From the NCBI GenBank assembly GCA_016785225.1, contig JAFBJZ010000857.1, positions 1,860,001 to 1,924,000 on the forward strand: a stretch of DNA of 64,000 nucleotides, written 5' to 3'. The notes beneath the pieces are model-generated. The model ran no database searches. It was not told the DNA's origin and saw nothing but the letters and a program-made list of their open reading frames with translations. Within the stretch, counting starts at the first letter, position 1. Every line of letters starts with the position of its first letter. The translations under genes were made by a program, and so were the position numbers. Positions 25,801 through 33,497 of this stretch are shown here, piece by piece. Origin of the DNA: Psettodes erumei. Its lineage: Eukaryota > Chordata > Actinopteri > Pleuronectiformes > Psettodidae.

Positions 25801-28800
25801 GTTCTATGTTACCAAACTCATTGTCAGCCACATCAATGAAAGCATTTTAAATGTAATGTTCAGTAGTTTGTGCATGTGCTGTCTAACTCCTTTGTCTTTA
25901 TGGTGTGTATCTGTAGAGGTGTTAAGGTGGAACCATGAATGGCTTGTGAGACAACAGAATGTGGCCCTGTCCCTCTCCCATATAGGAAATTGTTGTCGGT
26001 TGGTTTCATATTGTATCTCTGTGTTGTTGTTTTGCTTTTGTGGTTGTTTTGTGACTTTCTGTGGACATTTTGTGTCCTTTAGCTAACCTCTATGACTTTG
26101 ACTTGATGCAAAGACTCTGACCCCTGACCTCTGGGTCTGAGCCAAGTTGTTTGGAGGCATTTCTTTATTGTTCCTCCTCTCTAAGGAGGTGAAACAGCTT
26201 CTGAGAAATTGATGCTGATCTTTTCAATTGGGTGGCATAGCTAACTCGAATTAGTTGCTGCTTGAACCAAAATTTACCTTACAGAGAGACAGGAGCTGGG
26301 GGCATTGTGTATAAATGCCAGTAGGGCTCTCTGATGGATGAGTAATAACACACATTAGCATGTATGCACACATTCTGGCCTTGGCTCAACACTCCACTTT
26401 GTCTGGGGAAAACAAGCACTCAGAGTAATATAGTACCCAGGCACATTTAACTGCGACCGTCTAATTTCATCTGCACATCTCCATCAACATCAGTCCCAGA
26501 ATGCATCTCTTTGGCATGATACTCGGTCAGGTATCATTTGTAATTATATCAAGTATATCTATATAGTGTGCCTCATTTGCATAACACTGATCAATGTATG
26601 CAAAGTTCTGCTTCTCTATAGATACTTTACAATCAGCTTACTGTCTAATACAGAACCATCAGATTTCAGCCACAACTTCCTTCCTGGCTCTTTGGGGCTG
26701 AGTTTGTGTAGGGCAAAGTGGAGGGACAGATCATTCATTGATAAACAAACTTGCCTTCATGTTATGTGCGACTCGTTACTCAGCTATTTAGTAATGTGAA
26801 TAACCATTACATTCAGTGTATTGATCTTTTTCTCCCACAATAGTAGTTCTAACTCAGAATGCCTTGATCAACCAAACAGGAAACAATCCAAGTATCCCGC
26901 AGAGTTGAAACAGCTTACCTCAGAGGAACAGTGGCAGCGGTGTTTTGAAAGAGTTCATTCTGAAGCTTCAGTAATGTGTTATAAAAAACAATCGTTTCAA
27001 TTATTTTCCATGGCTTCATGACTTCAAAAATACACAGATCACATGAAAACAACTAGCTCTTCTTAATGTTAATGCTGTAGTGAAGTGTACACTGGTGTAC
27101 ACTTCACTTTACTATAATGATAAAATTAGCTGAGCACCAGCGGAGAGAAATGTGACCTGCTCTCACTGAATCAGTCACAAATACATTCAAAATTTCACAA
27201 TGCATAATGAAGACACATGAAGGAGGAAATTACTTACCATTATTGTCCCTCCTGTCTGTGTCCGCAAAGGCTTCAACACCTTCCGCTGCACCAGGAAATT
27301 AGGCAGAAACATGAGAGGTGGGATTTCTGTGATTGTTGCCACCACCAGAGACCACTGCAGTGAGAAAGGATGCAATTAGACACTGCAGAAATACTGCTGT
27401 TTGATTCTGCGCTGTGACTCTAGTACTTAAATGGCACATAAAACCACAGCTGGACCTCAGGCGAAAAGCACAGAAAGGCAACCAGGAGACATTTTTTAAA
27501 CTGGTTGTGGATGTAAAAGTGAGCCTGGACCCTTTAGGTGAAACAGGACTGCACAGAATATTGCAAATTCACAGTGGAGCACTCAGGTACATCTGTTGAG
27601 CCCTCCAGATTTGGTTCTGCATGAAACAGAGGGGGCAGAGGGAATAAATAGTCTTTGAACACGATAGAATAACTATTATCAGCTTTACTTTTCCACCTGC
27701 AGAACCTCTTTTATGAGAGATTTACAACCACATCTCAATATCTCTAAACCACCAAACATACAAAATGGCCATGAATGACCGGACTGCAGCTTCCCAGATC
27801 TACTCTGGAAGAAAAAATAAACATGTATCCTAATCAGCTCCTGGGGCTGATAAATGAAAGGTGCAAAAAATTCTGACTGGCTCATTGATTCAGAGAGATG
27901 CTATCTCGTGAATATGCCTGACATGATTGATTTGAATGAGGACTGATTGCCGTATGGGATAATCCACTGCATTCTGATGAGAAGGACTCATGTTCTCTTG
28001 TGCCACCTCCTGCATTACAATTACAAGTGGACCAAGTCAAAAGTGAAGCAGGCCAAACCCAAGGCAATTAATGTGGTTTAAATTACATGAATGCTACTAT
28101 TGAATGTGAATGTACCCACAGCCCTGATGGATCCCTCAGTGCTTCTGAGCGATGTATGTGATACACAGGAGACAGATGGAAGGATAAGAGGTGAGGAGGT
28201 GGAGAACTGTGTTGAACATACCATGCTGTTGCAGGGAGAGATGTGCTAGCTACAGTGTTGGGGGGAGAAGAAACTACCTTTAATCTGTTGAGGTGGCGTT
28301 TGGTGTGAACCACCAGCAGATCCTCCTCTGTGGCTTCGACGGCTTCCACGATGTTTCCATCAGTGAGGAACTGCTCCTCTGCAACAAAGGCATTCAGTGA
28401 TTGACAGGCATCAAGTTGAAAATACAGTCATGCCCAAAAACATTGGCACCCCTGCACTTCTGTCAGATAATGCACCACTTCTCCCAGAAAAGTGTTGCAG
28501 TTACAAATGCTTTGGTATACATGTGTTGATTTCTTTTGTTTGCATTGGAACAACAGAAAAAAGCAAAGAATGAAGTCAAACCTGATCTGATTCCTAGCAG
28601 AACTCAGAAAATGGACTGGACAATATGATTGGCACTTTGTCAAAATTGTGATAAATTATTGCTTTTCAAGCAGGTGATGCTCCTGTCATTTGTATTTCAA
28701 CCCACCTGTGGCAAGTAACAGGTGCAGAAATCACACGGGACTCACCCTTTGTGTCGTGTGTCTGTGTGTACCCCACTGAGCATAGAGAAAAGAAAGAAGA

Positions 28801-30149
28801 GCAAAGAGTTGTTGGAATGTTGGAAAACAGGAGACAATGTCAAGGCTACAAGACCATCTCCATGTTCCTTTGTTCACAGGGTAAAACAGTATCAGCTCGC
28901 ACTATCCGTCACCATCTGAATGAAAAGGGATGCAATGGTAAGAGATCCAGGAGGACACTGCTGCTGACACAAAGGCAGGAAAAGCCACACTGGAGTTTGC
29001 TAAAACTTTGTGGTGTTCAAATTTTTAAAAAGCAAGAAAAATCTGAATACCAAAGCATTTGTAAGTGCAACAATTTTCTCTGTGGCGTGGTGCATTGTCT
29101 GACAGAAGTGCAGAGGTACCAATGTTGTTGGGCATGACTGTATGAAATAATGATGCTGTTGAAAAACTTTCATAAAGTAAACCTTCATTTTCATGACAAT
29201 GATGCTGGATTTAAAATAAAAACAAAACTGGAAAATTATAAATTCTGGCTTCCAAGTAGGAAAATGTCACAAATCTACCCAGTTTTTTATCAGTAACCAA
29301 ACTCACATGAATGTATAAACCAAAGAGGAAAACCACCAAGGTGGAGCTAGAATAATATACATGATAATAATATAATAATATATTGTGGGATCAAAAATCT
29401 GAGACCACCCTCCATGAGAAAGTGGATACAAGGTTTTCCTCTGTCAGCAGAAGCTTACTTCTTGATTAACTTAACTTCTGAAGGCTTTGTGAGTTAATTA
29501 AGGCACTTTCTACAGCTAAGACAACCCACGGTGCAATTTGACACCAACTTCATGTGAAGTTGTGCCAGTTATCCAGCGTATGTTCTCCCTTGGCCTTGAA
29601 ACCTGCACTGGGCCTTATCTACCATACCCGCCTGGTCTCCCACAGGGAGTTTCCTTTAATTACCTGTGTTCTACCACTCTGCCTTTCCCCCTCTACAACT
29701 ACACCTCACCTCCCCACTCGCTCCTCTTTCTTCTACACCTCGCATTGCCTCTCTGATCCACTCTGAGCGATTCCATATACATCAGTTTGGCGAGATGCAC
29801 TCCCCATCTGCCATGGCTCTTTCTCACTCTCTTACCTTTCAAGAAGCGAACGACTTTCCCCCACTTCCCCGAATCAAATGGATGGAGCTTTTCAAGGCCC
29901 ATGAAGGTGATGTTGTAGTCTGGGTGGTACACAATGGGCAGACATGTCACAGGGATGCAGACGTACAGTTCAGTGCGGTGAGAGCTGGAAAGAAGAAGGT
30001 TTTCAGCACAACACTTTTACATTATAATACATTATTACATATACACGAAGGGATTTCCACAGTGGCTTGATAAACAATACTGATAGTGTCATGCTGTTTG
30101 TTTGTGCTGCTTACCGCATTTTCCCTTCATTATCTTCTTTGTGAGACAT
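10617..30149 (-). CDS. hdac11: histone deacetylase 11 (class IV HDAC), ten coding exons
   Basis: Zinc-dependent class IV deacylase that acts on chromatin and is also known as an efficient lysine defatty-acylase. Coding exons on minus, in order: 30149-30115, 29984-29836, 28378-28278, 27354-27238, 24532-24490, 21300-21224, 19455-19393, 14828-14732, 11991-11813, 10859-10617. They sum to 1104 bases, giving 367 residues plus TAA. All junctions are GT-AG and all phases match. Active-site residues are His153-His154, zinc ligands Asp192, His194 and Asp272, and the transition-state Tyr315 in SGGY. Each is shifted by exactly 11 from human numbering, because this protein has 11 extra N-terminal residues. 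Human HDAC11 is 347 residues; the remaining excess is a divergent C-terminal tail after ILNL. The start at 30149 is chosen because in-frame stops lie just upstream in the same exon. No frame damage is seen, so the gene looks functional. Confidence 0.96.
11813..11991 (-). CDS. hdac11: hdac11 exon 9, third zinc ligand
   Basis: Residues 228-287, RKVELDWGTED...NAGTDILDGDPLGGLSISPQ. Asp272 in NAGTD is the third zinc ligand. The segment between EYLQKAE and RPDIIVYNAG differs from mammals but stays in frame. The acceptor is TTTCAG and the donor GTACAG. Confidence 0.95.
13246..13312 (+). repeat. truncated teleost SINE-like repeat
   Basis: The sequence 'gcacagtggtgcagtggttg' followed by 'ggtcctttctgtgtggag' matches the head of the dispersed fish repeat also seen at 669-990. 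The central part is shortened and the 3' half is missing. Confidence 0.6.
14732..14828 (-). CDS. hdac11: hdac11 exon 8
   Basis: Residues 196-227 plus one base, GNGHERDFMDD...YNRYIYPGDGYAK. The acceptor is TTACAG and the donor GTGAGTG. The reading frame passes through without disruption. Confidence 0.95.
14829..19392. other. hdac11 intron 7
   Basis: About 4.6 kb without a recognisable coding segment. It contains AT-rich simple sequence (16616-16650 and 17511-17560) and a tiny SINE-head scrap near 17918-17935. Nothing else stands out. Confidence 0.55.
19393..19455 (-). CDS. hdac11: hdac11 exon 7, zinc ligands
   Basis: Residues 175-195 (21 codons), ending IIDLDAHQ. Asp192 and His194 are two of the three zinc ligands. 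The acceptor is TCTCAG and the donor GTGAGC. Confidence 0.95.
19456..21223. other. hdac11 intron 6
   Basis: About 1.8 kb that carries the 437-base inverted-repeat element with its 11-base duplication (20268-20726). The remainder shows no feature I can name. Confidence 0.6.
20279..20715. mobile_element. inverted-repeat element, copy 1, flanked by 11-bp direct repeat
   Basis: TAATGCGGATT occurs at 20268-20278 and again at 20716-20726, exactly flanking the element. Inside, the left arm (about 20320-20367, gttgaaagagttccgtaagg... to ttcaagaaaa) is the near-perfect reverse complement of the right arm (about 20668-20715). The left end carries an extra 40 bases (tctatgtagattctcagtca...) that the right end lacks. 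A hairpin with arms CCTCT/AGAGG lies just inside the left arm. A related copy splits a LINE at 47301-47553. No transposase or reverse transcriptase is present. It could be a foldback or Mutator-like MITE, or a Penelope-like remnant. Confidence 0.75.
21224..21300 (-). CDS. hdac11: hdac11 exon 6, catalytic histidines
   Basis: Residues 149-174, GGGFHHCSSDKGGGFCAYAD. It holds the active-site pair His153-His154. The acceptor is TCCCAG and the donor GTAAGA. A tRNA-Ser-like fragment lies about 100 bases upstream in intron 5. Confidence 0.96.
21400..21461 (-). pseudogene. truncated tRNA-Ser-like sequence
   Basis: On minus the block GACGAGATGGCCAAGTGG followed by TTAAGGTGATGGACT matches the 5' half of a tRNA-Ser, including an intact A-box. 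The sequence then departs from the tRNA within the anticodon arm; the variable and T arms are not recognisable. It is probably a retroposed or decayed copy. Confidence 0.5.
23370..23737 (+). mobile_element. 5' LTR of an LTR retrotransposon, 368 bp
   Basis: It begins TGTTGGGA and ends TCCAACA, so the ends are short inverted repeats of TG...CA type. A TATA-like CATATAAAGG lies at about 23564-23573, followed by a CT-rich stretch (GCTCTCTTCTTACTC repeats). A primer-binding-site-like sequence follows two bases after the end. No second LTR or gag/pol is found nearby, so this is a 5' LTR plus leader with the rest lost. The family (gypsy, BEL or ERV) cannot be decided. Confidence 0.6.
23740..23757 (+). 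other. putative retroelement primer-binding site
   Basis: TGGTGCCCCTGTGAGG starts two bases after the LTR end at 23737. TGG at this spot is what a tRNA CCA tail pairs with. I cannot name the tRNA primer with confidence. Confidence 0.5.
24490..24532 (-). CDS. hdac11: hdac11 exon 5 (43-base microexon-like)
   Basis: Residues 135-148 plus one base, AGKLALDRGWAINV. The acceptor is CCACAG and the donor GTAAGTC. The next exon begins with two bases that complete the first Gly of the GGGFHH motif. Confidence 0.93.
25429..25466. repeat. perfect 17-bp inverted repeat with 4-base loop
   Basis: Arms at 25429-25445 and 25450-25466 are exact reverse complements (AATACACTTCACAAATA and its complement) around the loop CCTT. 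This is too short for a microRNA precursor and may be a footprint of a palindromic element. Confidence 0.9.
27079..27108. repeat. perfect 14-bp inverted repeat with 2-base loop
   Basis: Arms at 27079-27092 and 27095-27108 (AGTGAAGTGTACAC and its complement) surround TG. The arm shares GTGAAGTGTA with the hairpin at 25429-25466, and AAGTGTACACTGGT recurs at about 25700. Confidence 0.9.
27238..27354 (-). CDS. hdac11: hdac11 exon 4
   Basis: Residues 96-134 (39 whole codons), ATITEIPP...FLPNFLVQRK and LRTQTGGTIM. These form the channel and substrate-loop region of class IV HDACs. The acceptor is CTGCAG and the donor GTAAGT. Confidence 0.96.
28278..28378 (-). CDS. hdac11: hdac11 exon 3
   Basis: Residues 62-95, including the EEDLLVVHTKR segment of the family. 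The acceptor is TTGCAG and the donor GTAGTT, the weakest donor in the gene. A deleted Tc1 element begins only 47 bases upstream, in intron 2. Confidence 0.94.
28425..29140. mobile_element. internally deleted Tc1-like transposon, 716 bp
   Basis: CAGTCATGCCCAA at the left and its inverted counterpart at the right (ends 29140) are bounded by TA on both sides (28423-28424 and 29141-29142), the Tc1/mariner target duplication. The inverted repeats are about 95 bases with some mismatches. Between them a frame at about 28860-29040 still reads like the DNA-binding domain of a Tc1 transposase (TIRHHLNEKG, RSRRTLLLTQR), but the DDE catalytic part is gone. The element can no longer move by itself. Confidence 0.85.
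29836..29984 (-). CDS. hdac11: hdac11 exon 2
   Basis: Residues 12-61. It carries the LPIVY.P.YNITFMGLEKLHPFD block that opens the HDAC11 deacetylase fold, ending in FLK plus one base. The acceptor is TTCCAG and the donor GTAAGAG. The sequence is almost identical to mammalian HDAC11 in this block. Confidence 0.95.
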
Positions 30150-30175
30150 GTTTTTTGAGCATTTTTACATTCATC
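30115..30175 (-). CDS. hdac11: hdac11 exon 1 (first coding exon; coding 30149-30115)
   Basis: The acceptor is a strong pyrimidine tract ending CTAG before 30175, and the donor is GTAAG after 30115. The exon encodes residues 1-11 (starting MSHKED) plus two bases. In the main frame TGA and TAA occur upstream inside this exon, which fixes the start at 30149. Two earlier ATGs, at 30173 and about 30161, share another frame that runs across the true start and stops shortly after it. Confidence 0.88.
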
Positions 30176-30339
30176 TAGGGGGAAAGGAGAAAAACAATTA
30201 ACTGACAGTGAAAATCAGTTTTCACATTTATCACCACATTTAATTTAGCAAAAGTGCGTAAAAATTACACACCATCCACGTTTATCCGTTACTGCACATG
30301 CAAAATCGGGGATAATAGAGTACATGGAGCAAAAGGCTC

Positions 30340-30349
30340 GCGCATGCGC
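30340..30349. promoter_or_regulatory. NRF1-type palindrome GCGCATGCGC
   Basis: A perfect GCGCATGCGC palindrome, within CTCGCGCATGCGCACT, matches the NRF1 binding consensus. NRF1 sites usually lie within about 100 bases of a transcription start, so an alternative start near here, inside the proposed first intron, is possible. The function is inferred from the motif alone. Confidence 0.55.
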
Positions 30350-30555
30350 ACTAAGACGTGTGTTTCCAAAGACGCAACAGCATAGAGAAACGTTTCAAGG
30401 GAAATACACAGACTCCAAACCATGCATGAGCAGGTCTTTGGCTGTTTTAAAAAAAAGCTGATTTTACCGCCGGAGACAGAGACATTACCAGTGCTGCTGA
30501 AAAGGCCTGGAACATTTTCAGGGAACAGAGGCTACAAACAGCCGATGTAACTCAC

Positions 30556-30800
30556 CTGCTACTGTATGTGGAATAACGCAACGCTGGAAATGAACAGTCA
30601 GTGGAGACTATCAGTGTGTGTGGGTCCTTTCTCGCTGGGTTTAGCTTGGGCTCTGTGACAGTTGCTCGTGAAAAGACAACGTCTTCTGTTGACAGTGTTT
30701 CTTTGGCAGTATCCTTATTTCCTCCTGTTACGTAGAATACGTACGTAGAATGCGCGTGGGCGTCGTTCTCGTGAGCTTCGTCAGTTACGCTCTTAGCGTA
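30556..30800 (-). other. hdac11: probable hdac11 5' noncoding exon (5' boundary unknown)
   Basis: On the minus strand a strong donor, GCAG followed by GTGAGT, ends an exon at 30556. The first coding exon has its own clean acceptor (pyrimidine tract then CTAG, exon from 30175), so an upstream noncoding exon is needed. The 5' edge given here is a guess. An ATG at 30803 opens 82 codons that, once spliced to 30175, meet a TGA immediately, so if included in the transcript it would act as an upstream ORF. Confidence 0.5.
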
Positions 30801-30835
30801 CACGGAGATTTAAATCAGGAAACTAACGAAACATT

Positions 30836-33060
30836 CTCGTTGCGTCAGAAGACAGGCTTCACTTTAAGTGTCACCACACAGTCATGAAGTGAAAGACACT
30901 TTCTTTAAGATTGTTCTTAGTCCCTACCGTCGAGATAATACACCACAAAATGCAAGAATGAAAGAAATTTCATTGTACTGTACTCAGGTTTTACATTTGA
31001 CATTGACAATCACATAATGATTGATAATCACATGTGGATGATCATCCTGACTTCAAGAGGTAAGCACTAATGTGTGGAAGCATGAACAAATACACAGTTT
31101 CCGGGGAAAAATATCCTGGCATGTTCTCTGCTTCATGTCTAAGTGAATGAATATTACATATGAATTGTAATGCAGTCTATTTCTGTTGTGCACCACGGAA
31201 GCATGGTGCAGTAATGCACAGTTGGAGCCCTGAAACAAGCCCTTTTTTCCTCAGGTGGATCATCAAAGTTGTACCTTGTGTCAGGAGGTGCAGCAAGGAT
31301 TTGGCAGCGGGAAAAACAGAATTCTTTTACTTTTACTTCAGCATAATGATCCCACAGGGATCAATAAATTTACAGCTTATCTGATGCATGTGCAATAATG
31401 TGCAATTCCACATAATAACTCCCCAGAATGCTGTTGATATGTCTGTGTTGTAACAGAGTAATATGAGCTTTAGCATCACAGTGTTCACCACTGCAATGCA
31501 GGCACTGAGTATTACCTGTAATTCCTGTGAATGATATGACTCTGCAATCCTGTCTTTTGGCAGATGAAGAGGCAGAAATCTAGAAATAGCATCATATGAT
31601 AATGCCTGTGTATGGCAAAAGAGATGGTCTGCATCTGAAGGGAAGAGAGGTGTGCTCTTCCTGCTTGGATGCGAGTATGAGAGAACTCCAGAAAAACTGT
31701 TTTCAGCATTTGCTTTTCCCAATTTTATGTAAATACAAATAGATGTTTCTGTGTATTTCATATATAATAATATGCTAATATACAGTATAATAGTAGACTA
31801 ATGTGTGATGCATTCTGTACATGAACTAACCAGGAAAACATAAACTCTGAAACTAAATTTAGAGACATGCTGACACATCTCAATGTCAGTGTTGTGAGCA
31901 CTAGGTCATTACAAATACATGACACATTGATTATTCTACACCGAACCTTGCCACTAGAAATTATATGGGCCATTCTACAGAATTGGTGCAAAGTCAGAGT
32001 TGGAAACATCTTGAAATAAATGTGTCTTTTTCCCAAAACTTTTCATGTATGTTAGTTGTATAATATCAAGGTACACATTTCTAGTAGTTGTACAGTTAAT
32101 TCTCATTTTGTATTTTCATACAGTTTTGGAATATTTTTCCTCTCCCAAAATTTGTCACTACCGAAACACAATGAAATATCACATGAAATAAAGGGTTATA
32201 TTAATCTATTAAAATTTTGTTTACATCTACCTTGTAAATATATTTTTTCAAAATTTTATTTTTCAAAATTCACAGGTAAATTAAAAAGTATATAATTGTA
32301 ACACATTTTTTAAGCGTGATTTATCAGAATCATTGGAATTTGAAGCCAATTTCTTTTTGAAAAGGGCATAAAGTTGTTCATAATGATTAAAAACTTAAGG
32401 ATTCATTAGTTTTAATACACATTGAACCAAACATCATCACAATATCTTAGTCGATAATTCAATATACTTTATTTTTGACAAAACATCCCATGTTTTGGTA
32501 GTGACGGCACATTTTCATTTTCAGCATTTTATGTTAATAAAAATAACTAATAACTCATAAATGTTGAACACATGTATGTCAGACACACATCTGACATTAA
32601 ATATCTGAAAATGACATAACAGTGCTTGAATTTCAGATTACACCTCACTGAAGAGGTGTTGGATAGTTTCGATCTTCTGCCTTAATCTTTGACATCGCTT
32701 TTTTATATCTTTCTTTCTTCCTCTGCATTTCTTCTATCTTTTCTTCCAATTTCTTTAATTTTCTGTATTAGCTGATTTTTGTTCTTTTGGTGCCTTTTTC
32801 CCTGTCACTCTCACTGGAAGTGCTGGGTGGTGTGTCCCTGCAAACAGCTACTTCTTTCTGTCTTTTTTATCATCCTGTGTTTTTTCTGTCTTGTCCTCCG
32901 TTCCTTTCTTTGCTCCCTTTGCTCCCTTGCAGATAATTCAGTGACACTCTTCAACTTTCCAGATAGAAAATACAGAATGCATTTTTTCCCATTGAAACAA
33001 GGTGACCTGCTGCGACACCAACAATAACGAAATCTTTGAATCACACGAGGGACAAGTGTT
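30836..33060. other. upstream flank of hdac11
   Basis: AT-rich DNA without a recognisable gene. A scrap at about 31345-31375 (ATCCCACAGGGATCAATAAA) resembles the 3' end of a CR1/L2 LINE. No sign of a divergent gene sharing the hdac11 promoter was found. Confidence 0.5.
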
Positions 33061-33070
33061 TGGTTTCTGC

Positions 33071-33118
33071 GTCAGCCATTCTGCTCTGTACGCTCCAGTT
33101 CGAATCTCATCCTTGTCG
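33071..33118 (+). pseudogene. tRNA-Ser-like 3' half (composite unit)
   Basis: CTCCAGTTCGAATCTCATCC and flanks resemble the variable and T arm with B-box of tRNA-Ser. It is followed by a spacer (33121-33180, cccatgcttgaatatcagag) that recurs in the other units of the composite family. Confidence 0.5.
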
Positions 33119-33216
33119 GAACAGAATCTACTTTAGTCTCCCATGCTTGAATATCAGAGCAAAACCCCTTTTTGACAAATGTGACGAGGATATTCTTGTT
33201 TGCACCCCTAACCGAG

Positions 33217-33289
33217 CGCCGCCTGTGGGCATTGATTCCACTACCTCTCGCATGCTAAGCAAGCGCTCTACCACTTGAACAAATTCCCC
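33217..33289 (-). pseudogene. tRNA-Ala(AGC)-like sequence
   Basis: On minus it starts GGGGAATTTGTTCAAGTGG and continues TAGAGCGCTTGCTTAGCATG with anticodon AGC at 33251-33259, then AGGTAGTGGAATCAATGCCC. This closely follows vertebrate tRNA-Ala(AGC). The 3' acceptor strand is eroded, so it is most likely a pseudogene. It faces the tRNA-Ser-like half upstream. Confidence 0.65.
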
Positions 33290-33414
33290 TGTTGTCTTAG
33301 GTGTTAGTTGCTGTAACCAAATGGAAGCACAAATGTAACCTCTCTGGCACAGGCAACTTGGAAAAGTCTTCACACTGTTGTTTCTGGATCACAGTTCAAG
33401 ATGATGTGCTCAAT

Positions 33415-33497
33415 GATGAGGTGGCTGAGTGGTTAAGTTGATGGATTGCAAATCCATTGTTCTCACCATGTGTTGGGTTCAAATCTCATCCTCATTG
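33415..33497 (+). tRNA. tRNA-Ser-type body with GCA anticodon, probable pseudogene
   Basis: An 83-base class II cloverleaf. The acceptor GATGAGG (33415-33421) pairs in all seven positions with CCTCATT (33490-33496, one G-T). The A-box is TGGCTGAGTGG, the anticodon stem ATGGA/TCCAT has loop TTGCAAA, the variable arm is long, and the B-box is GGTTCAAATC with one mismatch in the T stem. The body matches tRNA-Ser(GCT), but the anticodon reads GCA (Cys codons). A TTTT run lies about 50 bases downstream. It belongs to the decaying composite family, so a working gene is unlikely though not excluded. Confidence 0.5.

Larger units (their letters stand above)
24533..27237. other. hdac11 intron 4
   Basis: About 2.7 kb. 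It contains two striking short hairpins (25429-25466 and 27079-27108) and otherwise no recognisable element or coding segment. Confidence 0.6.
27355..29835. other. hdac11 introns 3 and 2
   Basis: Intron 3 (27355-28277) shows nothing notable. Intron 2 (28379-29835) is half occupied by the deleted Tc1 element, and a fragment at about 29395-29440 (gggatcaaaaatctgagacc) resembles another Tc1-type end. Confidence 0.55.
30240..30835 (-). promoter_or_regulatory. putative hdac11 promoter, CpG-containing
   Basis: This stretch has clearly more CpG than its AT-rich surroundings, especially 30290-30400 and 30720-30835, and surrounds the proposed first exon. No good TATA box is seen on minus. It is assigned as promoter by position and base composition only. 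Confidence 0.45.

Noticed and set aside
30552..30803. 83-codon minus frame as a possible N-terminal extension of HDAC11
   Set aside because: After splicing at 30556 to 30175 it meets TGA at once, so it cannot join the HDAC11 frame; kept only as a possible upstream ORF.
32639..33060. Lys/Glu-rich coiled-coil-like reading on minus (CT-rich on plus)
   Set aside because: Low-complexity pyrimidine-rich sequence; no domain or splice pattern.
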